Shown here piece after piece: positions 1 to 12,701 of a stretch of DNA of 64,000 nucleotides (its first letter is position 1; each line of letters starts with the position of its first letter). The translations under genes were made by a program, and so were the position numbers. The stretch comes from Saccharum officinarum. Taxonomy: Eukaryota; Streptophyta; Magnoliopsida; Poales; Poaceae. The stretch covers positions 117,596,680 through 117,660,679 of the forward strand of contig CM036160.1 in assembly GCA_020631735.1 (NCBI GenBank), written 5' to 3'. The notes under the pieces were generated by a model, which saw nothing but the letters and a program-made list of their open reading frames with translations, was not told the origin of the DNA and ran no database searches.

Positions 1-179
1 GGACATTTTTAAATAATAAAAATATGACCTTTAATCATGATCATCATCCACACAATAGTACCTTTAGATCTATTCAGATTTTTTATACACCAATCTCTAT
101 CGTTATAAAATATTAATTAAAATTAATCACTAAATGTACAATTAATTAATTGGTATCATAAAAGATAATATAAAGTAAG

Positions 180-418
180 TACTCCCTCCATCTCAAATTA
201 TAAGACGTTTGACTTTTTTGACACCAAGTTTGACCACTCGTCTTATTCAAAAATTTGTGCAAAATATCAATTCTTTTATCGTGGCTTGGTATATTAATAA
301 AAGTTCCTCGAGAATGACTTAAATTTGACTATGTTTGAACAAATTTTTTGAATAAGACGAGTGGTCAAACTTGGGATAAAAAAAGTCAAACGTCTTATAA
401 TTTAGGATGGAGGGAGTA
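180..418. mobile_element. Stowaway-type MITE
   Basis: The ends are inverted copies of TACTCCCTCCATC, with TA at each outer edge. The arms stay complementary for tens of bases (TAAGACGTTTGAC on the left, GTCAAACGTCTTA on the right), so the unit could fold into a long hairpin. Size, TA target and the CTCCCTCC terminus are those of grass Tc1/mariner-derived Stowaway MITEs. It has no coding capacity. Confidence 0.85.
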
Positions 419-1026
<608 letters not shown>

Positions 1027-1139
1027 TATTGGGAGCTTTGGGCTTCCACTAACTATTTGAAGCCCAAGCCCAAACCTCGCCCACCTGGTTGCACCCAACC
1101 AGCTAACTACACCACCACCTACACACCTACTGGCACCCC

Positions 1140-1800
1140 CATTTTATAATATATAACGAAATCCCCCACCTCATCTTTTATTTGAATTCATTTGAATCCT
1201 CACGTTTCTCTCTCCTTTTCTGTCTCAGGTCTCATCCGAGAGGAGGCACTGGTTCCAGTGGTGGCCCTGCTACCCACCCTGCTCCCCACCGGCGAGGAGG
1301 CTCTACAGGCCCCGGGCCATCAGGCGAGCAGCAGTGCCGCTCTAGCGCCGGCGAGGTCACGGAGGCAACTGCAGCAGCTTCGGCGAGCTCGCGTGGGTTG
1401 CAGTATTGAACAGCAAGGTCTGGCGGGGCAGGCGACGGTTCCCTCCAGACTGCGACGACGGCGCCTCCGCATCTTCCAGCCACGACGCTCCTCCAGCACC
1501 TTCCAGCCACGACGCGCCTCCAGGCAACACCAACGCAGCAATAGCACTGCCGTGCAAGTGCCCCCGACGGCTTTCAATTTCTAGCGATTCCTATTGCTGT
1601 TCATCAATCTTGATTAAGAAATTGATTTCTAATTGGCCATCGGGCGATTCGAGGTTTCGAAGCCATGCGAATGTTCCTGAAGCATGCCACCTATCATCTA
1701 TGTTTCCTTCATTTTGTAGCCGGACCCGTCTCCTATCATGTACGTGGCATACTCTCCCCAATATATAAGTTCTTGATTCTGTAACCGTGAAGCTTCTCTA
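1140..1800 (+). other. GC-rich gene-like block in the TIR element
   Basis: Within AT-rich surroundings, 1230-1580 is strongly GC-rich and carries overlapping open frames in several registers (for example 1192-1584). The encoded peptides are low-complexity Arg/Ser/Pro/Ala strings and match no family I know. It may be a captured exon or UTR-like GC island rather than a gene. I see no splice-site-supported model. Confidence 0.3.
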
Positions 1801-1899
1801 GATCGAGTGCCTAGCAGGCTACTCCTGCTTCCACGCTGCCTCACAGGCTGCAAGCCACTACATGATTTTGTATTTCTTGATTTTTTTTAATCTATGCAA

Positions 1900-3662
1900 G
1901 GCACTACAGGATTTTATGCAATTTAGAGATGGATAGAAATAGAAATCTTAATTACGATGCATAGAAATAGACTTCTTTTTCATATAAGCTCGAGGCTTTT
2001 CTATGCTTAACCTTGATATAGTGTGAATAAAATTGAAATATTAATTTTTAGGTGCATAGAGATTGAAATCTTAATTTCTTGGATGCATAGAAACTTTTCG
2101 GATGCATTTAAAATGTTCAGATCCAGTCTTGACTCTACGAAATTTGATTGCTTGTATTTTTTCATATTTGCAACACAGGGTTTGGCCCACCTACTAGCAT
2201 CGACGACAGTGCCTCTCCTCTAGTGATGACTGCCATGACTAGTTCTACATTTTTTTTTGCTTTCATTTGGTTACTGCAATCGCTTGCTCCAGCCTCCAGG
2301 CTCATTGCGTTGCATTGGATCTGTTGCTTTCGGTGGCGGTCCGCTGCATGACGCAGTTCATGGGGGCGCTGGTGCGAATCAGCGATGGCGGTTGGTGGGG
2401 TGGAAAACAACAACGGCCCGACGTGACGCGACCAAGGATTTGCATTTTGTTTGCTATTTTTTGTGTTCTTATGCGTGTGTTCATAAGTTTCTATGCACAC
2501 AATAGAGCAGTTCTATGCATTTTTATGTTTTTATGCTTGTGAGCATAAGTTTCTATATATCGTTGGAGCAGTTCTATGCTATTTTTATGCGGCAACAAAT
2601 TTACTTTTTATTCATTGAACTACTAATTTCTATGTAATATCGACACCAAAAACGTTTAAGTGCATCTTAACCACTGAATCTATAAATTCGATCGTCCATC
2701 ACGTGCTATTTTTCAAATTTGATTGCTTTTTTTGCAGATTTGGAACACGGCACATATCAATTTGTGTGCTTGCAGCTCTTGATTGTTCAAATTATTCATG
2801 CTTAGTTTGCACAGAATTCTACGCTTAGTTTGCATATGTTTTATTCATGCTTAGTTTTCATACGATTTTATGCTTACTTTGCATAGGTTTTATTCATACT
2901 TAGTTTGCATAGGATTCTATGCTTAATTTGCATAGGTTTTAACACCAATTGCATAGGTTTTATTCACGCTTAGTTTGCAATGCAAACAAGCATGGTTTTC
3001 TATGCAATATTTGATGCGTCCATTAGAGACATTATTTCCGTGCATGCATATATAAGTTTCTATGCATAGCGTCCATGTTAATTTCTATGCTTTATATGTG
3101 ATGGATGGTGTTACTGGGAGATGAGTTCGGTGATGGATGTGGTCAGAATTTTTATGCTTCGTGTGTACAAGTTTCTATGCGTCATATCTCATGTTTTTGT
3201 CTAGCTAGAGGTAGCTGGAGGTGCTGTAGTTGGATGTATCTATGCTTCATGTGTTTCTTCATTTTTATGCCTTTGTGCAACTATTTTTTATTTAATACTG
3301 ATAGTATAATCTATCATGGTATTTGGTTCACTCGATGGTAACGTAAACAGTCTTGTGAATTTATGTATAGAAGTTGTTCGTGATATTTGAGTGAAATGTT
3401 TGATTTGTACTTACTATGTTTGTATGCATCCACTCGGTGATTTAGGGGAGCATGCTAGGACTGCTCCTGTTCTCTTGACTTGCGAAAATGGAGATGATGC
3501 TAGCTTGTAATTCGATAGATGCATAGAAATTTTTTTGGGTGCATAAAAATTGTGAGTGGTATCTATTCTGTTCACACAGATGTTTTTATGCCTTTTTTAC
3601 CCCTGTAAGGTTTTTGTGCTTGCTAAAACATTGTTCTATGCTTTTCTTTTGTCGTTGTAAGG
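1900..3662. repeat. Degenerate ttctatgc-rich repeat, left part
   Basis: Short words such as TTCTATGC, TTTATGC and GTTTGCATAGG recur dozens of times with irregular spacing. One block at about 2634-2730 (CACCAAAAACG, then GCATCTTaACCactgA, then ATCGtCCATCACgtGC) is the same longer unit found repeatedly at 8.2-9.4 kb. No coding capacity is evident. It resumes beyond the solo LTR, showing that the LTR landed inside it. Confidence 0.6.
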
Positions 3663-3667
3663 TTTCT
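3663..3667. repeat. TSD (TTTCT) of solo LTR A, left copy
   Basis: TTTCT lies immediately before the LTR start and is repeated at 7920-7924 immediately after its end. This is the 5-bp duplication expected of LTR-retrotransposon integration. Confidence 0.7.
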
Positions 3668-6600
3668 TATAACATCCTAGGTGTTAAGAAATAATTAAAA
3701 TGTGATAATGAAGCATCATCAAGCATAAACATCAAATGACATGCCATAAATGCATTCATTTGCACATGTTACTTTAGTCATGTTGCATATGTTACATATG
3801 TTACATGTGTTATTGACGCAATGTTTCCCATGTGAGGTTCATGTGTTGCATCAAAACAAGTGTTTTGCATGTTATGAATATGCCCTGGTTCACATATTTC
3901 AGAGGTTGTTAATAAAATGTTTCACATGTTTCAATAGTGAATTGTTATGTTGATCTCAATAATAAATGCTTTGTATGTGTTTATGTTATATTGCCTATCA
4001 CATGAAATAATTTTTATTTAGTGTTAAATAATTAATCATGTTTTAGTTAAAAAGAATAATCAAATGAATTCAAAAACCCTGAAATCCAGAACCCTATTTT
4101 ACCCCTTTTTGAATAATTCCAAATCTAAGCAAAATTTGGGAAAAAGTTTAAAACCAAGTTTGAAGAACTTTTCAAGGGCTACAAGTTTGGTGTTGTGAGT
4201 TTTTAAAGTTTTAGTGTAAAATGTGGAGCAATTTTGAAAAGAAGCAAATTCCAAATTTGACTCTTTTCATCCCCGAACTCAAATTTCAAAATGGAGGAAG
4301 AATTTGAAAATGGTTTGAATAGCAAAGTTGTAGGTCTTACCTAGATGTACAACTTTGGTGTTTTAGGTTTTCAAAGTTTCAATGTAAAATTTTGAATAAA
4401 ACTGAAAATATTCAAACTCCAAATTTGAATTTCAACTCAATTTCAAAAAGTAGACATAATTGGGTGATGGCCCAATTATGAAAGTTGTAGATCTTCAAAA
4501 GTTTTACTTTTTCTCTTTTTACAGATTTTCATGTTGTATTCAAAAATTTGAAATAATTTTGAATTTACAGAAACCCTATTTTTGTCCCCTTTTGAATTCA
4601 AATCCAAATTTCAAAAATTATTCAAAATCTGAGTTTGGTCCCAAAAGCAAACTTGTAGAGTGCCGAATTTTGAGCAACTTTTGCATTTGTAAAATTTCAA
4701 GTTCTATAGAAAATTTGAAAGTAGTTTGCAAAATGGAGTCAGTGGCAGTTTTGTAATTATTCCAAAAATCAATTTGAAGCCGGCCGCCACCGAGCTGCTT
4801 CTCTGTTTGCTCCATCACCGGCGGCTGCCGTCCCCATTTTGCCGTCTTAGCGCGTGTCGACACGCAGCAGCTCGCCTGGAGACATCGCAAGGAGGAGCTG
4901 GAGGCCGAGCAGCTTCGTCCCTGTCGATATAGCCAGCACCGATGCCATTCTTTCTCTTCTTCTCCATCCGCTCGCCGTAGTTCCCCTCTGCGTGCCGGAG
5001 AAATTCATCTTCTCCGTCGTGCCCTTCATTCAACTGCTCGCACCCATCGAGTCGCCTCGCAATCGCGCACCGCCTGAGCCAGCTACCGTCTGTGCTAGTC
5101 ACTCAGCGCAGCTGCGCCTCGCCTTCTTCCTCGCCACCGTCAGCAGCACCGCCGTGACCCCTGCTGCAGTGGCCAACCCTCTCCATCGCCTCTCTTGCTC
5201 CGTAGTGTAGCTGAGCAGGTCCGCAGTGCATCCTTAGTGCTCACCGACCTCTTAGTTCCACCTCTACCGCCTCGCCGTGGCCGGCGCATCGCCGCAGCAC
5301 CACCGCGTCCGCCATGGATGGCGGCAGGCCGCTGCACCATCGCAAACCACTCCGTTTGTACCCTGACTCAACCTGCGGTGACATCCTGAGCATGCTGAGC
5401 CAAGCCGACTCGCCGGAGAGGTCGCCGGCGGTGATCTCAGCCACCGTCCGCCGGAGTTAGTCGGAGAAGCCCGACTTGGGCCGATTTGGCCTTGAGCCAT
5501 TTGGTTTCGGGCTGGACCGGTTGGGTCGGGCGGGGAGAGGGATGGGGGCTGGGCCAGGGAGAAAGAGGGAAAGGAGGAGAAGCGCGTGCGGTTGGGCCAG
5601 TTGGGCCGGAAGGAGAAAGAGAGGAGCCGGCCCGAGGTGAAGATTTTCGTTTTATTCTTTTCTGAAATTACTAAATAGTAACCAATTTTGTTTTTTTTTC
5701 ATTGAGAATTATTTAGAGCTCCAAAAATGTTCAAAATTTTTGTGTAGCCTCCCTGTGATGTGTACTATTTAGGAAAAATATGAAATGCTAATTTTGATTA
5801 CTTTGTATGTTATTTAATTAGCTCAATTAATTATTAAACGCAACTTCCAAGAATTTTAGTAAATAAAATATTAATCCAAAAATTATGAAATTTATTTTGA
5901 CACTGTTTTAGGCCATGATTAACCTATAGAAAAAGTATGAGCTCAATTTGAGGAAGTTTAAATTATTCTTAATTTATGCCTTAATTATTTAAGTGATTAA
6001 TTAAATGTTAAATCAATAACTTTAAGTGTTGTGTGCTCTTTTGATTGAGTGATGACCTTGGGCCATTAATACTTAATGACCCTTGGCATTTTAAGTAATT
6101 GTTTGAGTGTATGATTAACTTGTTAACTATGATTTGTTAATGATAATTAATGTGTTTAATATAGATCATTATTGGTTAATGATTTCTTGTGTAAGTAATT
6201 AGTGGTTTTGTGGTAGAATTACTTGTTATTAGATGCAACCTCTTGGGTAAAAACAAAGTTATGGTTAGTTAACTTTTAAATTAACCTTGTTAGCTTGCAA
6301 CTATACCGCGAAGGAAAGTTGTACTCAAGTAGATAACTAATGTTTATCCTTTCTAAATGTCTCTAGCATGTTATGCCTTGTTCATCATCATGCATCATGG
6401 CATACATTCCATCATATTAAATCTCGCATCATTTATATATGTGTAGTTTGTACGAGTGTTTCGGATCGTGTCGATCAAGCTTCGGAGAAGGTGATCCATC
6501 CGTGATGTCGGTGTCAAACTTGACTCCTACGAGAACTAACCACCGCTGCAACGTAGGCAAGCCCCGGTGCATTTAAACCCTACCATGAGTTTTTACAAAA

Positions 6601-7919
6601 GTTTTATTACTTTATATTATGGTTTACTGCATTAAGTAATTAGAAGTTGAGTGATAACCTAATTACTGCATTATCAACCTTGATATCTATTTTATGGAAA
6701 ATGCGTAGTATGCTTCGCTATGCTTAGAAGTTAAGCTTTTAAATGAAATGTTTACATAGCCATGATGGCATATTGAATGAATACTGAAATATAAGAATAA
6801 ACTTGAAAGATCAGGCGGGTGGTTTGGCCACTGCTAACATGCATTGGGAAAGGAGTCTCAATGTAGTGTTTTCGCCTTGTTAGTTAAGGTCCGTTCGTTG
6901 TAAGCCTGTTGTGTTCAAGACTTTACAACTAGCCTCATGCCTTGGGTAAGCCCAAAATGTTAGTGATTCCATTACGAGAACGTCTAACCTCGCACTGGGA
7001 GTGGAGAGATGGCGGGAGTAGCGTGTACCCTCGGGGCTAGAATCGGGCCGGGTTCGAGGAGTATTGTACTCTCGGGTGGCGATGGACACGTTCTGGTTTT
7101 GGGAGATCTAAATGAGGGTTGATATATGCAGATTCGGTTCTACATATGTCGTGATGTTAGGGATCCCCAGCTGGGTATAATCGGTTCGAATCGTCGTTGC
7201 TCCTCGGTTATGGAGACTTGATCACCTGACTTACATCGTAGTTAAGAACTGGAATTGAAAGAAAGAATGAGAAAGGTCTTGATGAGAATTACTTTGATCT
7301 AGATTAGGATCACTTAGAATTGGTTAATGAACCATCAATGGAAAAAGTAAAACATTGAAGGTAAGGACTCACTTTAGTAAGCTTTTCTACAAAAGAAATT
7401 TTGATTCTTGAATACCCGTACCTTGATTCCTTAAAGCCAGCATATCCTTGGAGTCTTTGTCTTAGTCGGGTAAGTCTTGTTGAGTACTCTCGTACTCAGG
7501 GTTTGTTAACCCCTGTTGCAGGTACTGACTGGTACTGATAACTGAGGTCATGTCGGTGGGCTCGATATGATCTGGTTGTCCTCTCCTAACTTAGGTGCTC
7601 TACCTAAGTTGTCTCCTGTAGTTCTACTCGACTTCCGCAATACAAGTTAAGTTTGTAAAAAGTTAACTTAATCATGATTTATAAATTCATTATTATTATT
7701 CTTCCGCACTCTGATGTAAAGTTTTGTAACAAATGTTGTAATGTTGTAGTTACTCCTTTGTTGATCCTGGAATGAGTTGTCAAATGTAGTTGAATTGGAG
7801 TCCTGTGAGGGCACCCGACAGATCTTCTTAGGTTATCTGGTGTACATGCATAGCTGTCAGAGGTCTTAGAAACAATGACAGGTGCATGTGGGCCATATAA
7901 CCTAGGAGGTTCTGCTACA
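3668..7919 (+). mobile_element. Solo LTR (copy A), 4252 bp
   Basis: It starts TATAACATCC, apparently TGTAACATCC with a mutated second base, and ends TGCTACA, giving near-inverted termini. TTTCT lies on each side. The same unit recurs in the same orientation at 18252, interrupted by another element. No gag-pol is attached and the flanks are the two halves of one repeat block, so this is a solo LTR. It has a GC-rich island (about 4782-5640) inside otherwise AT-rich sequence. The length is at the long end for plant LTRs. The family name is not known to me. Confidence 0.7.
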
Positions 7920-7924
7920 TTTCT
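7920..7924. repeat. TSD (TTTCT) of solo LTR A, right copy
   Basis: A direct copy of 3663-3667 immediately after the terminal CTACA of the LTR. Confidence 0.7.
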
Positions 7925-9420
7925 GTGCTTGCTAAAATATGTTTATATTCCTGTCTTACCGCCGTAAGGTTTCTGCGTCTACTAAAACATGTTTCTATGC
8001 CTTTGTTGTGATGTAGGATGGTTGAAATGAATTCTTTCATTTGGTGTGAGAGGTTAACGGTGGCTCGGAGATAGGACATGGCTTGTCATGTCCACGACTT
8101 CCTTGGCTTGCGCAGCGGGGGCATTGTGTGATCTTGATGTAGTTCATGGGTTAGGGCCGTTACAAAGTTTGTAATAATTGTCGGTGCCAAAAACATTTTT
8201 GCGCATCTTGACCGTTGATTCTAGGAATCCGATCGCCCATCATGTGCTATATTCAAATTTTAAATTTTGGAGAAGACAAAATCGCCTCCGTGTTTTACGC
8301 GTGCGGTCTCCATGTTCTATGCATTGTTCCCATGTTAATTTTACACTCTTAACCACTGATTCTATACACCTAATCGGCCATCACATGCCAGGATTCAAAT
8401 TTCAAAGGCGACAAGGTTGTCTCCATGTGGAGATGTTTTTATGCGGTAACAAAATTAATTTTTATTCATCCAACCACTAATTTCTATTCAACGTTGGCAC
8501 CAAAAACCTTCCTACGCATCTTGACTAGTGATTCTATGCATCCAATCGGCCATTACATGTCATGATTTAAATTTTAAATTTTGAAAAACACAAGGTCGTC
8601 TCCATGTTTCTATGCTCTCGCTCGCAAGATCTATTCATAGATGAAATTCTATCTCATAGTGCGCAAAATTATGAATTTTAAGTTCTATGCAACATCGGCG
8701 CCAAAAACTTTTCTGCGTATCTTGGCTATTGACTTTATGCATCTAATCGGCCATCACATGCCATGATTCAAATTTCAAAGTTTAGATAAGACAAGATCAT
8801 CTCTATATTTTACGCTTGCGGTCTCCATGTTTTATGCGTTGTTCCTATGTCAGTTTATACACTCTATAGTGGGAAGCATAATGTTGGTGGAAATAATTAT
8901 AGTGTTAAGTGGAATGTCCATCTCGCGGAGAGATTTTGTATGTGGTAACAAAGTTAATTTTATTCATCCAACTACTAATTTCTATGCAATGTCGGTGCAA
9001 AAACTTTTTTATGCATCTTGACAATTAATTCTATGCATCCAATCGGGCATCACGTGCCATGATTCAAATTTCAAATTTATGAATTTTTATTTTTTTTTAA
9101 AAAAAAATCACAACGGATCTTGAATTGTGCACAAAAATGTCAGGAGTCCAATGGTGAAAACCGTTTTTGAATCGGATGCTTCGTTGAGGAATTATCGAGA
9201 AAAAATGGAAGAGATTAGAATGGATGCATGCATGCATGTGTTAGCTTGTGTCAGCGCGTGTCAGGTGCAGTTAGGTGAAACGTTCAGCTCGCAGAAAGGT
9301 TTTTATGCGGTAATGAATTGATTTTAATTCATCCAATGACTAATTTCAATGCAACATCGCGACCAAAACTTTTCTGCGCAGCTTGACCTAGATTTTTATA
9401 CATCCGATTGGCTGGGTCTG
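7925..9420. repeat. Degenerate tandem units, right part of the TIR element
   Basis: A core of about 90 bp (CCAAAAACttTTCTGCGCATCTTGACC, then a GATTCTATGCATCCAATCGGCC block, then CATGATTCAAATTTCAAA) recurs at about 8178, 8340 (partial), 8487, 8688, 8985 and 9345 (partial), with variable spacers of about 150-300 bp. It also occurs once at 2634, left of the solo LTR. The copies are diverged and show no shared open frame. Confidence 0.6.
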
Positions 9421-9558
9421 TAGTGGTCCCCCACTCGCGCGCGCGTCAGCTCTGCTGATCTGAATGGGTGGGCTAGCTGGGACCTGCGCGCACCTAGGTG
9501 GAGTGGCTGGCTGGGGCTTCCAATACCTGTTTCTAGCCCTGGGCTCCCAATAGCCCAG

Positions 9559-9666
<108 letters not shown>

Positions 9667-9680
9667 AGTACCTCTACTGA

Positions 9681-9809
9681 TAAGGCCCTCTTTGGTTTGC
9701 AGGATCTTTTTCCTGAATCTTATATTTTTTGTATAAAAGTAAATTGATTCATATGGAATTTCTATTAAAAAAATCCGTAAAATTCTTGCGTTCGAAGCTA
9801 AGGGCCTTA
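9681..9809. mobile_element. Tourist-like MITE
   Basis: The left end TAAGGCCCTCTTTGG and right end GCTAAGGGCCTTA are inverted with respect to each other, and GGCCCT-TTTGG-type termini are typical of PIF/Harbinger Tourist MITEs. Flanking TA/TAA fits the family, but the exact duplication boundary is ambiguous. It is about 129 bp and non-coding. Confidence 0.5.
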
Positions 9810-9947
9810 AACATCTGCATCAAAGATGCTCTTACAGGACATGATAGATACTAGTAGCTTGTTATCGGTCCTAGCGAGCTGGGTAAGATTACACCGACAT
9901 GTGACTCATGGAGCGTGTGTATTTTATTCCTGCTGTTGTGCTGTGGG

Positions 9948-10214
9948 CAGAGACGGAACCAGGGGGGGCTAGCAGGGGCCGTGGCCCCCCAAGCACAGTA
10001 AGTTTTCTTTAATACCTATATAAATATATGAATTTACAGCTAAAAAATATCAATTTTCACCTATTTTTTATTCAAATATTATGATTTTGGTTATAAATAG
10101 TGTAAAATATTTAAAAAGTTGTTGAATCATATAATTACGTATATTTTAGCACACTAAAAAAATATGATCATATTTATTTGGTCCCCCTAGTCAGAATCGT
10201 TGGTTCCGTCTCTG
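9948..10214. mobile_element. Non-autonomous hAT element with 8-bp TSD
   Basis: The terminal inverted repeats CAGAGACGGAACCA and TGGTTCCGTCTCTG are perfect over 14 bp. The octamer GCTGTGGG at 9940-9947 is repeated exactly at 10215-10222. CAGRG termini and an 8-bp TSD are diagnostic of hAT. At 267 bp it is a MITE with an AT-rich, non-coding interior. Its termini are related to those of the hAT element at 61104-62210. Confidence 0.92.
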
Positions 10215-10222
10215 GCTGTGGG

Positions 10223-10940
10223 CATGTTCTTTCTCGTGTCTGTGTGGGAGAATCAATGTTCAGTATTTGCAGCTAGATTTTCTGTTATCCTACGCATCAA
10301 CTCTACTATATTTCACTACTATATTTTTTTTAATAAAATATGATTGAGAGTTAGAGACATAAACACTGACATACATGTGCGCGCGAATAGCGCACTTATA
10401 TAAGAAAGACGGATGGATGAACACTAGCACCACCCGTGTGTCACGAGCCTGCGTACGTACGTGCAGCGATGCCCATTTACATATACATGCATGTTTGCCT
10501 TCCTAGTACAGTAACATGATCCGTGCGTGTTTAATTATACTAGCGGGCCCACGCGCGTTGTCGCGTGTATTTGGGGAAAAATCGAAAAGCAGAAAAAGGG
10601 AAAAAAAAAAAAGAAATCGAAAAGCAGGAAAAAAATCAGAAAAGGACAAAAGTGCTATAGTGTAACAGTAACGCTGCCGTGCTCCACCTTCTTTCTATAG
10701 CTGTATGTTCTTATAGATAGATTAGTATAGGAGTAAAATTCTGTTTGGGTAATGGGTATTCGAGTCTTATGACTTGTTGGGTGTGTACACCAATGTCAAA
10801 ATGGCCACGTGAAACGGTGTGCACTGAGCACTGTACGTTGTGCCGATCCAGCTCGCATCAAACAAGGTTACTTTAGAATCAACCTGTGAATGTGAGCAGT
10901 GAGCATTTCTTATTCCTGTTTGGGCATGTCCCCTGTCGTG
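10223..10940. other. Intergenic DNA without recognised gene
   Basis: The stretch contains a motif near 10537 (ACTAGCGGGCCCACGCGCGTTG) that resembles dispersed sequences at 13755 and 56041, followed by an A-rich run at 10575-10640. No reading frame looks coding. Confidence 0.4.
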
Positions 10941-10949
10941 TGGTATGTA

Positions 10950-11062
10950 CCAGCTTGTTTGTTTCGCTAGTTTATTGTGGCTGAAAGTACTGTTCGCTGG
11001 TTTGTTGTGAGAGAAAAACACTGTTGGCTGATTCCGCTGAATAGCTCAAACGAACAGGGTGT
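10950..11062. mobile_element. Small hAT-like MITE (degenerate)
   Basis: Inner repeats CTGTTCGCTGG and CTGTTGGCTGATT, with a right end reading GCTCAAACGAACAGG, are the same kind of sequence as at 58756-58876. The left arm (GCTTGTTTGTTTCGCTAG) is a diverged inverse of the right. I could not define a TSD. Confidence 0.4.
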
Positions 11063-12550
11063 ACGTATGTGATTGTGAGATGAGCAGAATAATTGGACGT
11101 GTTCGGCAGGTCTAGGCAGGACTGAAATCGGCAGGTTTAGGCAGGTTCTAGCTAGGCACACCTGCTGAAATCAGCCGTAACCAGACAAGTCTGGACCAGC
11201 CGAACCTGCCCATTGTTCAGAGCGGAGGTGTGTCAGTCACATTCACCGCATTGGCATTTAACCCGCTGCAAATTATATTTGTTCTTCCTGTCCAGAGACC
11301 ATTATTAGCTTGTCCATTATACTATATTACGTATATGTAATCAATTCCCGAAACAGCACAAGATAGGATGCATGTCAAGACTCAAGAGCTCTGCTGAGTC
11401 AGGAACAACAAAGGCCCCGTCGGCCGCACAAGGCTACTAGAAGATCACCAGCAGGCTGCATTTGCAAGTGCAGAGGTCTTGCGCTTTGCTGATCGAGTAC
11501 TCTCATCACTCATGTAATGATGGATCCACTCAGCAACCGTTGCATCTCTTCCATATCATCATCGTCGTCGTCGTCGTCATCAAGACACCACCATTTAGCA
11601 TGCATGTACGTACTGATTAACCAGTCCACATGCGGATTGCAGAGAGGCAGCAGGCGAGGACACCACATGCACAACAGCTACAGATCTGGGTGTGCCTGCA
11701 CGATTGCACTCTGCAGTGCTGCTGCACACTGTATTCGCAGTCCATTCTCTTCGTCGACCCACTTCCAGCCACACAAACCTGCAGCTTTTTTATCCACCGG
11801 CGGCAGTGCCGGGCCATGCATGCACCGACGCACTTCGCTCGTCAGCCAGCCACTGTCGGTGTCGGTGTCGGATTCCAAAAATTCCAACAGAAAGCACCGA
11901 CCGATCGACCGGCCGGCGCATCGATCGGGCACTCCCTGTGACCTGTGTGCTGTCCTCGTCCGATGCGTTAACCTCTACTGCAGTACTAGTAGCTCGTTGC
12001 CAATCACGTCGCATGCAGCTCGACTCCGACGGCAACGGCGCATGGCTCAAGAAAGAAAGAGGCATGCATTTTTTTTTTTTTTTTGCGATGGCCAGTGCGG
12101 CGCAGCTGAAACGGGAAGCAAAGCAACGGGCACTGATCGCATCGGTGGATGTGATGTGACACGGTGTGGGGGCATGCAGTGGCCAACTGGCCATGCGTAA
12201 GCGTAACGTGCGTCCATGTGTTGTTGACGTGGGCACGCAGCATAGGAGTAGGCGCATAGCATCGCCGCCTGGACGCCTCCGTGCCTCCGTGGCCAGCCGT
12301 TTAGCCCGCATCGCATCTACGACAAACAAGGCCCGTTCGAAATGTTAGATGCGTTATCAGCCCAAGACCACTTTACGGACCCAGTATTACTAGTCATGCC
12401 CTCTTTGCCGCCAGCCACCGCCTCGAACGTTCCGGATGAAATGGCGCGTCCTCCTCCACGGAAGACTCGTGTCTTCCACCTCATTCGCGAATCGCGATGC
12501 CCCCACCGGCCCGCCAGACCTCTCCACGCTCTTCTCGCCGCCGGCTTTGA
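11063..12550. other. Upstream region of the 12.7-kb gene
   Basis: This is moderately GC-rich intergenic DNA with a (TCG)n microsatellite at about 11558-11577 and many GCATGC palindromes. Several long overlapping open frames exist on both strands (for example 11517-12200), but they lack a consistent codon pattern, known domains or splice structure, so none is called. Distal promoter elements of the downstream gene may lie here. Confidence 0.4.
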
Positions 12551-12564
12551 GACTATATATATAA
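12551..12564 (+). promoter_or_regulatory. Predicted TATA box of the 12.7-kb gene
   Basis: ACTATATATATAAC lies about 140 bp upstream of the ATG at 12702. That leaves a leader of about 110 bases after a typical plant TATA-to-start spacing of about 30 bp. The leader is A/C-rich, as expected of a plant 5' UTR. Confidence 0.6.
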
Positions 12565-12701
12565 CCTAGAGCCATCATCAGTCAATCAGTCAGTACTCAG
12601 TAGCCACCGAGCTGATCCATCGAAAGTGGAGTATTGCAAGCAGACAGGAAAAGCAACTAGAGACATCCATCGCCAATTCGCCATCATCAACAAGTGGTAG
12701 G

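Noticed and set aside
11517..12200. 227-codon plus-strand frame and its many overlapping partners
   Set aside because: Several frames are open on both strands in the same interval. The peptides are low complexity, and an oligo-T run codes for a Phe stretch. No domain or codon preference was seen.
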